NCBI RefSeq assembly: GCF_015709225.1
Contig: NZ_JADNRS010000030.1
Coordinates: 1-61,091 of the forward strand
DNA from: Acholeplasma laidlawii
Lineage (GTDB): Bacteria > Bacillota_I > Bacilli_A > Acholeplasmatales > Acholeplasmataceae
DNA length: 61,091 bases
Reading direction: 5' to 3'
The position numbers and the translations under genes are program-made. Below the pieces are notes generated by a model. The model saw nothing but the letters and a program-made list of their open reading frames with translations, had not been told where the DNA came from and searched no databases. Shown here piece after piece: positions 51,017-60,930 of this stretch (position 1 is the stretch's first letter; each line of letters opens with the position of its first letter).

Positions 51017-54000
51017 ATGAATGAAAATAGATTCTATGAGTCCAACATTGAAGAAGCAGCTTTAGAATGGTTAGAAGAACTAGGCTATGGTACTGAATAT
51101 GGACCAAATATTAGTCCTGGTGGCGATAATCCTTTAAGGGAATCTTATTATGATGTCATAATTAAAGATAAATTAGAAGAGTCTTTGTATCTGATAAATA
51201 AAGGCTTACCTAAGTCTGCAATTAAAGATGCCTTAAGAGAAATATTGATATCTAAGCACGTATCTTTAATTGAAAATAATAAAGCATTTCAAAAAATGTT
51301 AACAGATGGTGTTAGTGTTAGGTATAAAGATAAAAACGGGGACAATAAACATGGTTTAGTTAAGGTTATTGATTTTGATAATATTAATAACAATGATTTT
51401 TATGCTGTGAACCAATATACAGTTATTGACACACAATATGAGAAACGACCTGACATTGTTGTTTTTGTTAATGGTATTCCAATTTCAGTATTTGAACTTA
51501 AAACAGCATCAGATGAAAATATTACTATTGATGCTGCATACAATCAAATCAAAACATACCAAGAACAAGTACCGTCATTATTTATATATAATTCATTTAA
51601 TGTAATAAGTGATGGGCTACATGCTAAAGTAGGAACGATTACTTCAAACAAAGATTGGTACATGACATGGCGTACGATGGATGGTGAAAAATTAGCACCG
51701 ACATCGATACCTCAATTAGAAGTAGTTATAAAAGGAATGTTTCATAAAAAACGCCTTTTAGATATAATTAAAAATTTTATATTGTTTCAAGATAACAACC
51801 ATGAATATACAAAGATATTAGCGGGGTATCACCAGTATCATGCAGTTAATACTGCAGTTACCTCTAGCTTAGATGCTACAAGCGATGAAGGTGATAAAAG
51901 AATTGGAGTTGTTTGGCATACTCAAGGTAGTGGTAAATCTCTATCAATGGTTTTTTATGCTGCTAAAATGATAACTTCAAAAGAATTATCTAATCCTACA
52001 ATTGTGGTTATTACAGATAGAAACGATTTAGATGATCAACTGTATTTAACCTTTGCTAAATCGAGTGAACTACTTAGAACAAATCCAATTCAAGTAGAAT
52101 CAAGAGAACACTTAAAACAAGAATTAAACAAAAGAACTTCTGGTGGAATTATCTTTACCACTATTCAAAAATTTACTGAAGCCTCATTAAGCGAACCATT
52201 AACAAATAGAAGCAATGTGATTGTGATTGTTGATGAAGCACATAGAAGCCAGTACGGCTTTAGTGCTAAAATTGTTACTGATAATAATAGTGCATCGGAA
52301 AAGTATGGATACGCTAAATACATGCGTGATTCATTGCCTAATGCTTCATATATCGGTTTTACAGGGACACCCATCGAATCAGCTGATAAAAATACAAGAG
52401 CCGTCTTTGGTGATTATATTGCTGTTTATGATATGGCACAATCAGTAGCTGATGGTAATACTGTTAGAATTTATTATGAAAGTAGAATTGCTAAAATTGA
52501 TTTTACTGATGATTACTTCAATATTGATGATGATTATGAAGAGATCACTGAATACCAAGAAGAAGTCCAACAAGAATCCTTAAAGCGTAAATGGGCAAGG
52601 TTAGAAAAAATAGTTGGTAGTCAAGATAGAATCAGAAATATTGCCAATGATATTGTAACTCACTTTGAAAACAGACAAGTTTCAATGGAAACACCAGTCG
52701 GTAAAGCAATGGTAGTTGCGATGAGTAGAAGAATTGCAGTTGAGCTTTATAATGAGATTATTAAAATAAGACCTGAATGGCATTCTGATGATTTATTAAA
52801 GGGTAAAATAAAGATCGTAATGACTGGAAATTCAAGCGACCCGCTTGAATGGCAAAAACATACTGGAACAAAGCAAACAAGAGAAACTCTTTCACGTAGA
52901 ATGAAAGATAATAATGATGAACTTGAAATAGTTATTGTTAGAGATATGTGGTTAACAGGATTTGATGTGCCAAGCATGCATACCATGTATATAGATAAAC
53001 CAATGCAAGGTCATAACCTAATGCAAGCTATAGCAAGAGTAAACCGTGTTTTTAGAGAAAAACAAGGTGGTTTAATTGTAGACTATATTGGTATTGCAGA
53101 TAACCTTAAAAAGGCCTTATCAGAGTATACAGATGATGATAGAAATGAAACAGGACTTGATACCGAGGTTGCAGTTTCATTAATGATAGAAAAAATTGAT
53201 GTGATAAGAGAAATGTTACATCATCATGATTATTCAAAATATTTCAGTGGTACAAATTCAGATAAACTTCAAGCTATTATGGAGACTATTGACTATATCA
53301 TAGGATTAAGGGAAGAAAGAAAAAAGGATTATTTAAAACTTGTTTCTGAGTTGTCTAAAGCATACTCTTTATGTTCAACAACTGAAGAAGCAGAAAAACT
53401 AAATGTTGAAATTAGTTTCTATAAAACAGTCCGTGCAGGCATTATAAAACTTTCTACAGATGATTCGAAAAAGAAAACTGTTGACCAATTAGATCACGAA
53501 TTGAATCAGTTAATTTCAAAATCTCTTAAATCAGATGAAGTGATTGATATAATGGCAGAAATCGGTGCAGACAAACCGGATATCTCTATATTATCTGATG
53601 AATTCCTAGAAGAATTTAAAAATATGAAACACAAGAATGTTGCTGTAGAAATGCTCAAAAGGTTAATTCAAGGAAAATTAAGAGGGTTTTCTAAAAAGAC
53701 AATAGTAAGATCTAGACTATTTTCAGAGATGTTAGAAGAATCACTTAGAAAGTATCAAAATAGGTTAGTTGAATCAACTGTAATTATTCAAGAATTGATT
53801 TCTTTAGCTAAAGAAATTACCAAAGCAAGTGAAGAAGGTAAAGAAACCGGATTATCAGATGAAGAGTATGCATTCTATGAAGCCTTATCATCCAATGTTA
53901 CAGCCAAAGATATCATGGGAACTGATATATTAAAAGAAATAGCAAAAGAGTTAACTAATAAAATCAAATCAAGTACAACGGTTGATTGGAATATCAGAGA

Positions 54001-54148
54001 AACAGTCAGAGCTGATATTAGATTTCAAATTAGAATTTTACTAAAGAAATATAACTATCCACCGGATGATCCATTAAACCCTAATAACTATGATGAATCT
54101 ATTAAATTGATATTAGAACAAACTGAACTACTGTTTACAAACAAGTAA
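51017..54148 (+). CDS. hsdR: type I restriction endonuclease subunit
   Basis: A 1043-residue translocase-nuclease. The N-terminal PD-(D/E)xK site is D146 ... E160-L-K162 (FELK). Helicase motifs are GSGKS (304-308), DEAH (406-409), TGTPIE, and [10 protein letters not shown]. All catalytic residues seem intact, so the enzyme is likely active. Ribosome site AAAGGAG; 6 bases after hsdS. Confidence 0.96.
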   Translation: MNENRFYESNIEEAALEWLEELGYGTEYGPNISPGGDNPLRESYYDVIIKDKLEESLYLINKGLPKSAIKDALREILISKHVSLIENNKAFQKMLTDGVSVRYKDKNGDNKHGLVKVIDFDNINNNDFYAVNQYTVIDTQYEKRPDIVVFVNGIPISVFELKTASDENITIDAAYNQIKTYQEQVPSLFIYNSFNVISDGLHAKVGTITSNKDWYMTWRTMDGEKLAPTSIPQLEVVIKGMFHKKRLLDIIKNFILFQDNNHEYTKILAGYHQYHAVNTAVTSSLDATSDEGDKRIGVVWHTQGSGKSLSMVFYAAKMITSKELSNPTIVVITDRNDLDDQLYLTFAKSSELLRTNPIQVESREHLKQELNKRTSGGIIFTTIQKFTEASLSEPLTNRSNVIVIVDEAHRSQYGFSAKIVTDNNSASEKYGYAKYMRDSLPNASYIGFTGTPIESADKNTRAVFGDYIAVYDMAQSVADGNTVRIYYESRIAKIDFTDDYFNIDDDYEEITEYQEEVQQESLKRKWARLEKIVGSQDRIRNIANDIVTHFENRQVSMETPVGKAMVVAMSRRIAVELYNEIIKIRPEWHSDDLLKGKIKIVMTGNSSDPLEWQKHTGTKQTRETLSRRMKDNNDELEIVIVRDMWLTGFDVPSMHTMYIDKPMQGHNLMQAIARVNRVFREKQGGLIVDYIGIADNLKKALSEYTDDDRNETGLDTEVAVSLMIEKIDVIREMLHHHDYSKYFSGTNSDKLQAIMETIDYIIGLREERKKDYLKLVSELSKAYSLCSTTEEAEKLNVEISFYKTVRAGIIKLSTDDSKKKTVDQLDHELNQLISKSLKSDEVIDIMAEIGADKPDISILSDEFLEEFKNMKHKNVAVEMLKRLIQGKLRGFSKKTIVRSRLFSEMLEESLRKYQNRLVESTVIIQELISLAKEITKASEEGKETGLSDEEYAFYEALSSNVTAKDIMGTDILKEIAKELTNKIKSSTTVDWNIRETVRADIRFQIRILLKKYNYPPDDPLNPNNYDESIKLILEQTELLFTNK

Positions 54149-54159
54149 AGGAGATCGTC

Positions 54160-54655
54160 ATAATTATTAAAGGTTATGTTTATGTTTTAACTAATCCGAG
54201 TTTTAGAGATGATTGGGTTAAAATTGGGTAAAAGTAGTAGGTTACCAGAAGTCAGAGGTAGAGAGCTGTATAATACTGCAGTACCACTACCGTATGAAAT
54301 ATTTGCAACGCTACAAACTGGAAAATATAATGAAGCAGAAAGAATGATCCACAGAAGTATTGATAGAATTTCAGATCTAAGAATTAATAAAGGACGCGGG
54401 TTTTTTAATATTGCTTCAGAATCTGTATAGGAATTACTAGCTGACATTAAAGAATTTTTAGGTGATGAAACTATAACTGCAGTTGTTACTGCTGAACGAC
54501 ATATTTTATTTGAAAACGAACAATGGCTACTATCACCTTTAGTAAGAGATCTTTACACCAGACAAGGCAATGTAAATTCAAGCGGCGCATATCAAGGTCC
54601 AGCATATTTCACATACAATGGAATTAAATTAACTTATTTAAAACTGAATAACTAA
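54160..54655 (+). pseudogene. decayed GIY-YIG-like (T5orf172/MUG113 type) nuclease gene
   Basis: Six bases after an AAAGGAG the frame begins with ATA instead of ATG and reads KGYVYVLTNPSFRDDWVKIG, a GIY-YIG-type start (GYVYVLTN...VKIG). An extra base near 54226-54228 shifts the frame (TAA 54229), the next frame reads on (KSSRLPEVRGRELYNTA) to an in-frame TAG at 54428-54430, and then to TAA 54653-54655. Repaired, the protein would be about 164 residues. It is placed as fourth gene of the hsd operon. Three separate lesions suggest a real pseudogene rather than sequencing error. Confidence 0.72.
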
Positions 54656-54666
54656 TATTATAAGTC

Positions 54667-54707
54667 AAAAGCGACCTAACTCAATATGAGCAAGGCCGCT
54701 TTTTTTA
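54667..54707 (+). terminator. terminator of the hsd operon
   Basis: AAAAGCG-A-CCT pairs with AGG-C-CGCTTTT, with an inner CTCA/TGAG hairpin, followed by T. Confidence 0.75.
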
Positions 54708-54708
54708 T

Positions 54709-54726
54709 ATGCTCTGCTATGAAAAA
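54709..54726. repeat. left copy of an 18-bp direct repeat flanking the sugar operon
   Basis: ATGCTCTGCTATGAAAAA, identical to 60913-60930. Both copies follow a terminator hairpin. They bracket exactly the LacI-neopullulanase-malEFG module. Confidence 0.75.
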
Positions 54727-54755
54727 TAGAATGAAAACAAATCATTTCATTTTCT

Positions 54756-54771
54756 GTGCAAACGTTTGCAC
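54756..54771 (+). promoter_or_regulatory. LacI-family operator O1
   Basis: GTGCAAACGTTTGCAC, a perfect 16-bp palindrome centred on CG, 8 bp upstream of the -35 box. Confidence 0.75.
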
Positions 54772-54778
54772 AATTTGA

Positions 54779-54807
54779 TTGACAAATATTAAGCAATATT
54801 GTATTAT
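54779..54807 (+). promoter_or_regulatory. promoter of the maltodextrin operon
   Basis: Consensus TTGACA (54779-54784), a 17-bp spacer and TATTAT (54802-54807). Confidence 0.75.
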
Positions 54808-54817
54808 TTAAGTGTAA

Positions 54818-54831
54818 TGCAAGCGTTTTAC
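54818..54831 (+). promoter_or_regulatory. LacI-family operator O2
   Basis: TGCAAGCGTTTTAC, an imperfect version of O1 and close to a cre site, at the predicted transcription start. It could bind CcpA or the local regulator. Confidence 0.55.
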
Positions 54832-54853
54832 ATATTGAAAGATATTGCAGGTA

Positions 54854-54869
54854 GAGCAAACGTTTGCTC
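54854..54869 (+). promoter_or_regulatory. LacI-family operator O3
   Basis: GAGCAAACGTTTGCTC, a perfect 16-bp palindrome just before the ribosome site of the regulator gene. Confidence 0.75.
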
Positions 54870-54884
54870 AAATAGGAGGAATTT

Positions 54885-55895
54885 ATGCCAACAATTAAAG
54901 ACATCGCAAAAAACTTAGGTTTATCATTTTCTACAATTTCAAGGGCATTAAATGATCACCCCTCTATTTCTGATAAAACTAAAGAACTCGTTAAAAATGA
55001 AGCGAAAAGATTGAATTTTACATCTAATGTATTTGCTAAAGGACTAACGAATAATAAATCGTATACAGTCACTTTAATTGTTAATATTGATGATGATGTG
55101 TCTTTCCAAAATCCGTATTTTTATGAAGAAATGTATGGTATTGAACGATATGTTTATCAAAAAGAATATTCGCTTATTGTTGCAAATATGAAGACGATGA
55201 TAAAAAATCAAAATATTGTTGATTATCTAGTTAAGTCAAGAAGAACAGATGGTATCATCCTACCATCAACCATCATTGATGATGCACTTATAGATACTTT
55301 ACATAAATATCAAATTCCATTTGTTTCAATTGGACAGCCAGTTTTAAATAAACTTCCAGTTTCATGGGTTGATATAGATAATCAGTTAGGAACAAATCAA
55401 GCAGCAAAGTTCTTAATAAATAAAGGACATAAAAACATTGCTTTCTTAGGTCTTGATAAGAAAAAAATGTTCTCTGTAAAACGTTGCGAAGGATATAAAG
55501 AAGCTTTAATTACAAGTAATTTGGAAGTTAGACACGAGTTGATTGTTGAATGTGAAAACACTAAAGATGACGGCTATAAAAATACGCAGGATTTATTTAA
55601 AAAATACCCAGATATTGATGCAATTATATGTGCAGATGAACTTATTTCGATTGGAGTCATTAAAGCGCTCAGTGAATTAGGTAAAAGCATTCCAAAAGAT
55701 GTATCAATTATATCCTTTGATAGTTCTTCAATTGCGCAAATCTCATACCCAGCAATCACGACAATTGATGTTGATTTATTCGAGTTGGGATATCAAAGTG
55801 CAAAGATACTCTTTGAACATATTGAGCACAATGGAATAAAAAATAAAGGATTATTAATTGGTACAGAGATCATAGAAAGAGAAACCACAGAGTAA
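54885..55895 (+). CDS. LacI-family maltodextrin regulator
   Basis: A 336-residue repressor with an N-terminal helix-turn-helix (TIKDIAKNLGLSFSTISRAL) and a periplasmic-binding-protein-like sugar domain. Three CG-centred palindromes surround its promoter, so autoregulation is likely. It is placed first in the operon, 6 bases before the neopullulanase. By context it resembles MalR-type regulators. Ribosome site AGGAGG. Confidence 0.92.
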   Translation: MPTIKDIAKNLGLSFSTISRALNDHPSISDKTKELVKNEAKRLNFTSNVFAKGLTNNKSYTVTLIVNIDDDVSFQNPYFYEEMYGIERYVYQKEYSLIVANMKTMIKNQNIVDYLVKSRRTDGIILPSTIIDDALIDTLHKYQIPFVSIGQPVLNKLPVSWVDIDNQLGTNQAAKFLINKGHKNIAFLGLDKKKMFSVKRCEGYKEALITSNLEVRHELIVECENTKDDGYKNTQDLFKKYPDIDAIICADELISIGVIKALSELGKSIPKDVSIISFDSSSIAQISYPAITTIDVDLFELGYQSAKILFEHIEHNGIKNKGLLIGTEIIERETTE

Positions 55896-55901
55896 TACAA
55901 G

Positions 55902-57587
55902 ATGAACAAATTAATTATACATAAAGAGACAAAAGAATACATATATCCATTATCACGTTCAAAAGTTCTTATAAAAGCTGAAGCAACATCAAAACAAATA
56001 TCTGAAATTACACTTCATTATTGGAAAAGATTTAGAAATCATACAAAGAAAACTAAAAAAATGTATTCGCTAAACCCAATGGGGAATAGCAGGTATTATT
56101 TCATAGAACTTGAGTTTGAAGATACCATAAGATATTTAAATTATATTTTTGAAATCAATCAAAATGGTAAAACATATTATTATTCACCTGCGGGTGTTCA
56201 GTCTAGTTTTCCTAAAAAATATTTCGAATTCCAAAGTGTAAACCACAATGATATTTTCGATATCCCAACGAATTTTGAGGGGGATATTTGTTATCATATT
56301 TTTCCGGAGAGATTTTACAACGGGAATAAAGAAAATGATCCTGAAGAAGTGGTGGCTTGGGATTCAATACCAACTAGAGAGAACTTTATGGGTGGGGATT
56401 TTGAAGGAATTAAACAAAAAATTCACTACTTAAATGAATTGGGAGTAAATACAGTTTTTCTTACACCAATATTCAAATCGCCATCAAATCATAAATATGA
56501 CACAATGGATTACTTTGAACTAGAACCTTCATTTGGATCCAACAGTGAATTTAATGATATGGTTGAGGAAATGTCAAAAAATCAAATCAAATTAGTACTA
56601 GATGGCGTATTTAATCATATCGGATATTATTCAGATATTTTCCAAGATGTGGTTAAAAATCAAAAAAACTCAAAATACTGGGACTGGTTCTTAATACATG
56701 GTAATGAACTCGATGTAGATAAAGTGAATTATGAATGTGTAGGCGACTACAAATATATGCCTAAGCTTAATACAGCTAATAAAGAGGTTCAAGCATATTT
56801 TAACAAAGTAGGGGCATACTGGATTTTGAAATATCATGTTGCAGGTTGGAGATTAGATGTGGGAGATGAATTAGATTTTACGTTTAGAAAATCATTTAGA
56901 CAACACATTAAATCAACCAGTAAGCAAAAACTTATTATGTCAGAAACTTGGCATAACGGGCAGGATTTATTACGTGGTGATGAAGTAGATACTATAATGA
57001 ATTATCGATTAAGAGATGCATTAATAGATATTCTAGTTTTAAAAGAAATTGATTTACCACAATTCAATGAACAAATTGAATCAATCTATTTTGATTATCC
57101 AAAACAAGTCCACCATATTTTATATAATCTTTTGGATAGTCATGATACAGCAAGGTTTTTAACTACTGCAAACGAAGATAAAGATATCCTGAAAATTGCA
57201 GCAGTAATTCAGTTCTTGTTACCAGGTATGCCAGTAATCTACTATGGCGATGAAATTGGTATGAAGGGTGAAACGGATCCATTATGTCGTGCAGGAATGA
57301 CGTGGAATCAAGTAGACTTAAATATATATAATTTTTATAAAGATTTAATTGAAATAAAGAAAAAACAAGTCTTCAAAACCGGTGATTTTAACATACTAGA
57401 AATAAGCGAAAAGGTGTTTTCATTTATACGATATGATGAAAATGAAACCTATTTAGTTGTTGTTAATCCCGGATTAATTGATGAATCGATTTCATTAAAG
57501 AAAGACGATTTAAAATGGTTAGAACTAAACAATGATTTTAATATTATAGTGGGTTCTAAATCATATGCTATCACTAAGATTAGGTAG
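55902..57587 (+). CDS. neopullulanase/cyclomaltodextrinase (GH13 with N-terminal domain)
   Basis: A 561-residue cytoplasmic GH13 enzyme that should hydrolyse imported maltodextrins. The first ~125 residues look like the CBM34-type beta-sandwich of GH13_20 enzymes. Catalytic signatures are DGVFNHIG, GWRLDVGDE with nucleophile D319, SETWH with acid E348, and LLDSHD with D415. There is no signal peptide. Start: ATG with a weak ribosome site (coupled to the regulator). Confidence 0.9.
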   Translation: MNKLIIHKETKEYIYPLSRSKVLIKAEATSKQISEITLHYWKRFRNHTKKTKKMYSLNPMGNSRYYFIELEFEDTIRYLNYIFEINQNGKTYYYSPAGVQSSFPKKYFEFQSVNHNDIFDIPTNFEGDICYHIFPERFYNGNKENDPEEVVAWDSIPTRENFMGGDFEGIKQKIHYLNELGVNTVFLTPIFKSPSNHKYDTMDYFELEPSFGSNSEFNDMVEEMSKNQIKLVLDGVFNHIGYYSDIFQDVVKNQKNSKYWDWFLIHGNELDVDKVNYECVGDYKYMPKLNTANKEVQAYFNKVGAYWILKYHVAGWRLDVGDELDFTFRKSFRQHIKSTSKQKLIMSETWHNGQDLLRGDEVDTIMNYRLRDALIDILVLKEIDLPQFNEQIESIYFDYPKQVHHILYNLLDSHDTARFLTTANEDKDILKIAAVIQFLLPGMPVIYYGDEIGMKGETDPLCRAGMTWNQVDLNIYNFYKDLIEIKKKQVFKTGDFNILEISEKVFSFIRYDENETYLVVVNPGLIDESISLKKDDLKWLELNNDFNIIVGSKSYAITKIR

Positions 57588-57660
57588 TTAAAATCATTTA
57601 GATAAGATGAAGGGCCCTCGGACTATCTAGATGAAATAAACATAAAAAAAGGAGATAAAC

Positions 57661-58884
57661 ATGAAAAAAATATACTTAATGGTTTTTACATTGTTACTAA
57701 CAACACTTGTAGCATGTTCACCTGATGATAAAGTAACAATCGAATTTTGGCACAATTATTCGGCCGGAGATGGTCAAGTGCAAGTTTTAAATACATTAAT
57801 TGAAGAGTTTGAAGCAGCAAATCCTAATATTAAAGTTGAGGCTGTATTCCAGGAATGGTCAGCTCTACGTGATGGTGTTGTATTAGGAGCGGGTACAGGT
57901 GTCTTACCTGATGTATTAAGAGGAGATATTGCATTTGTACCTCAATTCCATAGTTTAGATGTACTAGTGAAAATGTCAGATTTTGAAGATTATTCAGAAG
58001 TTGCAAAAACAATACTAGCTCAACCAAATTCAACTGCATTAATAAATGGTTCATACTATGGTATCGCTGCAAATACAAATACGAAAATATTATTTTATAA
58101 TGAAGATTTATTAGCGGCTAAAAACGTTGAAGTACCAACTAATCTTGAGGCATTATATGAAGCTGCACTCGCAGTATCAACAACAGATGTTGTTGGTATG
58201 GTTGAGCCTTGGACAGGTATTTGGAATTTTGGTCCAATGATTTGGTCAGAAGGTGGAGATATCTTGGCTCCAGACAATTCAACGGCTTCAGGTTATCTAA
58301 ATAGTGACATCGTTGTTGATGTTATTACTAAAATGAAACAATTATATGATGCGAAAGCATTAACTGGTTCATCAATGAATCCATCAGTGCTGGGTGATAC
58401 AGATGGTTGGGCAGCAGGTAAATATGCATTTCAATTAGATGGTCCGTGGAGAGGAACATCAAATGATGCAGCAGGTATTAACTACGGTGCTATACCTCTT
58501 CCAGCAGGTAAGGAAGGCTCTATTTCAGTACTTGGTGGAGAAGATTTCATGATTTTAGATAAAAAGGATACAGAAAAACGTGAAGCAGCTTGGAAATTCG
58601 TGAAATTCATGATTTCTGAAGAAGCTCAAGTGAAGATGGCTAAAAAAGGTCAGATGCCAGTCAATATTTCGGCATTAGACAATCAAGAAGTTTTAGAAGT
58701 TATGCCTTTATTACCAGTATTTAAAGAAGCATTACAAACAGCAAAATCAAGACCAGTTATTTCACAATGGTCAGAAATTGAAAACATTATTGCAGCAGCT
58801 TTTTCTGAAGCGATTATAGGAGCTAAACCAGTAAAACAAGCGCTAGATGCAGCAGTAGTTCAAATCGATGCATTACTAAAATAG
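57661..58884 (+). CDS. maltodextrin-type ABC importer substrate-binding lipoprotein
   Basis: A 407-residue extracytoplasmic sugar-binding lipoprotein (MalE/MsmE class). The signal ends in LVAC with C19 as lipid anchor. Conserved TIEFWHNYSAGDG, WAAGKYAFQLDGPW and the EEAQVKMAKKGQMPV region are typical of this class. Ribosome site AAAAGGAG. The ligand, probably maltodextrin, is inferred from the adjacent GH13 gene. Confidence 0.9.
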   Translation: MKKIYLMVFTLLLTTLVACSPDDKVTIEFWHNYSAGDGQVQVLNTLIEEFEAANPNIKVEAVFQEWSALRDGVVLGAGTGVLPDVLRGDIAFVPQFHSLDVLVKMSDFEDYSEVAKTILAQPNSTALINGSYYGIAANTNTKILFYNEDLLAAKNVEVPTNLEALYEAALAVSTTDVVGMVEPWTGIWNFGPMIWSEGGDILAPDNSTASGYLNSDIVVDVITKMKQLYDAKALTGSSMNPSVLGDTDGWAAGKYAFQLDGPWRGTSNDAAGINYGAIPLPAGKEGSISVLGGEDFMILDKKDTEKREAAWKFVKFMISEEAQVKMAKKGQMPVNISALDNQEVLEVMPLLPVFKEALQTAKSRPVISQWSEIENIIAAAFSEAIIGAKPVKQALDAAVVQIDALLK

Positions 58885-58893
58885 TAGAAGATT

Positions 58894-58928
58894 TTGTATG
58901 GGGGTTATTATTATAACTCCCTATACAA
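58894..58928 (+). other. intercistronic hairpin between binding protein and permease genes
   Basis: TTGTA and TACAA flank an inner GGG-x-TTAT/ATAA-x-CCC stem. There is no T run. Such hairpins after binding-protein genes often stabilise the upstream message or reduce readthrough. Confidence 0.55.
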
Positions 58929-58948
58929 TTTATTAGACGAGGTATTAT

Positions 58949-59845
58949 ATGAAAGAGAAATTTAAAGAATTTAGAAAAAAATTTGACTGGCGTACATTGG
59001 TTATTTTCTTACCTGGTTTAATATTTGTATCTATGTTTACTTTTTATCCAATGATTAAAATGTTTTTAATGAGTTTTACTGATTGGAATATTGGTTTAAA
59101 TCAAACATCCCCATTTGTTGGATTTGAAAACTATTATAGAGTGTTAACGGATCCAATTGCACATATAGCATTAGAGAATACGTTCTTATATCTATTACTT
59201 ACTGTACCTACACAGATGATATTAGGATTATTAGTTGCACTTATGATTAATAAAATTACAAAATTTTCAATACCATTTAGAGTACTTTACTACTTACCTG
59301 TAATTTCATCATGGGTAGTGGTAGCACTTTTATTTAGATATATTTTCAACAATGATGGACTTATGAATTACTTTTTAATGGATGTTTTACATATTACAAA
59401 TGAAAAAATAGGTTGGTTATCGACTCGATTTAGTGCATTATTTGCAGCATCAATTCTTGGTGTATGGAAGGGTATAGGCTGGAATATGATTATATTCTTA
59501 GCAGCCTTACAAGCAGTTCCAAAGGATTATTATGAGGCTGCAGATATTGATGGAGCGAATGCGTGGAAAAAGTTTATGCATATTACACTTCCGATGATTA
59601 AAGGAACATTTACATTTGCTTTAGTTATGCTTACGATTGGTGCATTTAATACCTATACGCCAATTGCAGTCTTAACAGAGGGAAATCCTCATCATCAAAC
59701 AGAAGTAGTATTAACTTGGTTGAACTTCAAGACCTTCTCTGCGCTTGATATGGGATATTCTGCAGCATTATCAATGATCTTAATGGCTTTAATTGTAATT
59801 ATTACAATAACTATGCTGAAAGTTATTAATAGAAAGGAGAAATAA
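58949..59845 (+). CDS. maltodextrin-type ABC permease (MalF class)
   Basis: A 298-residue permease with about six helices and the EAA loop EAADIDGANAWKKFMHITLP that docks the ATPase. It lacks the large extra domain of enteric MalF, as usual in Gram-positive relatives. Two bases separate it from the next permease. Confidence 0.9.
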   Translation: MKEKFKEFRKKFDWRTLVIFLPGLIFVSMFTFYPMIKMFLMSFTDWNIGLNQTSPFVGFENYYRVLTDPIAHIALENTFLYLLLTVPTQMILGLLVALMINKITKFSIPFRVLYYLPVISSWVVVALLFRYIFNNDGLMNYFLMDVLHITNEKIGWLSTRFSALFAASILGVWKGIGWNMIIFLAALQAVPKDYYEAADIDGANAWKKFMHITLPMIKGTFTFALVMLTIGAFNTYTPIAVLTEGNPHHQTEVVLTWLNFKTFSALDMGYSAALSMILMALIVIITITMLKVINRKEK

Positions 59846-59847
59846 CG

Positions 59848-60696
59848 ATGTTTAAAAAGAAAATTGATCCACTTAAATTAACTAGTTATGTTCTCTTAAC
59901 ACTTGGATTAATCATTGTAGTTTTGCCTATGTTTTATATGGTTGTATCTGCATTTAAAGATAATGATCAAGTATTTGCATATCCTCCTAAAATTATCCCG
60001 TCACTTAGTGAGTTAACTCTTGAAAATTTCAAATATGTATTTGATAATTCACCATTTATAACTTATTTTTTAAATACAATCTTTGTTGCACTAATGACAG
60101 TTTTAATATCAATAATTGTGTCATCAACACTGGCATATTCATTTGCTAGACTTTATATTCCAGGTAAAAAAATTATCTTTGGGTTAGTACTTTCCATTAT
60201 GATGATTCCAGGTCTTGCACTAATCGTTCCACAATTTGAATTAGCAGTTATGTTTAAATTAGTTAATAATGTATGGGGTGTTATTCTATTTTATGTAGCA
60301 TGGGTTACTCCATTTTCCACTTTTTTAATTAAGGGCTATATTGAGGATAATATACCTTTAGAACTTGAAGAATCAATTCAAGTTGATGGAGGTTCGATAT
60401 TTACGGTATATAAAAATATAATATTACCTATGACATCACCAGTCATTGCAAGTATTTCTATTCTAAATTTCTTGTTTCCTTTTGAAGAACTTGGATGGTC
60501 AACCGCAATATTGAAAACAGATAAATATCGTACACTACCGGTTGCTATTACAATGTTTTTTCAATCGCATGGAAGAACAGATTGGGGATATGTATTTTCA
60601 ATGACTACCATGGCAATGATACCAGTATTGATTATTTATATACTTCTGCAAAAGTTTTTTATAAGTGGCTTATCAAGTGGTTCAATCAAAGGATAA
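59848..60696 (+). CDS. maltodextrin-type ABC permease (MalG class)
   Basis: A 282-residue permease with about six helices and the EAA-like loop EESIQVDGGSIFTVYKNIILP. It is the partner of the previous permease. No ATPase gene follows, so a shared MsmX/MalK-type ATPase from elsewhere must energise the system. Confidence 0.9.
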   Translation: MFKKKIDPLKLTSYVLLTLGLIIVVLPMFYMVVSAFKDNDQVFAYPPKIIPSLSELTLENFKYVFDNSPFITYFLNTIFVALMTVLISIIVSSTLAYSFARLYIPGKKIIFGLVLSIMMIPGLALIVPQFELAVMFKLVNNVWGVILFYVAWVTPFSTFLIKGYIEDNIPLELEESIQVDGGSIFTVYKNIILPMTSPVIASISILNFLFPFEELGWSTAILKTDKYRTLPVAITMFFQSHGRTDWGYVFSMTTMAMIPVLIIYILLQKFFISGLSSGSIKG

Positions 60697-60862
60697 ATAA
60701 AAGCCAACTCGCGAAAAAAACAGTGTTAAACTATTTAAAGGAAATTTAAGGTTTCAAATGCTAAGAAGAAACTTTAAGTATAGTTGGAATCAAAACTTTA
60801 AATTTTATTAAATGGTATGATGCATGTTTATCGTTACGGACATATAAGCATATCTAACAAAA

Positions 60863-60895
60863 ATAGACTTGATTAATTTATCAAGTCTATTTTTG
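60863..60895 (+). terminator. terminator downstream of the maltodextrin operon
   Basis: ATAGACTTGAT and ATCAAGTCTAT (60863-60873, 60880-60890), then TTTTTG. The stretch 60697-60862 shows no convincing gene. Confidence 0.75.
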
Positions 60896-60912
60896 TATAT
60901 TATATTGAGTCA

Positions 60913-60930
60913 ATGCTCTGCTATGAAAAA
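60913..60930. repeat. right copy of the 18-bp direct repeat
   Basis: ATGCTCTGCTATGAAAAA, identical to 54709-54726. It lies immediately before GTGGGACACATAGG, which may be the terminal inverted repeat of the IS3-type element. Confidence 0.75.

Noticed and set aside
54209-54430. A separate 73-codon gene
   Set aside because: It is the middle part of the frameshifted GIY-YIG-like gene, not an independent protein.
54187-54447. 86-codon minus-strand frame over the GIY-YIG pseudogene
   Set aside because: The plus-strand reading shows clear homology after repairing lesions; the minus frame has no features.
60697-60862. Short frames after the maltodextrin operon
   Set aside because: Several 15-20 codon frames, none with a ribosome site or similarity; treated as non-coding.
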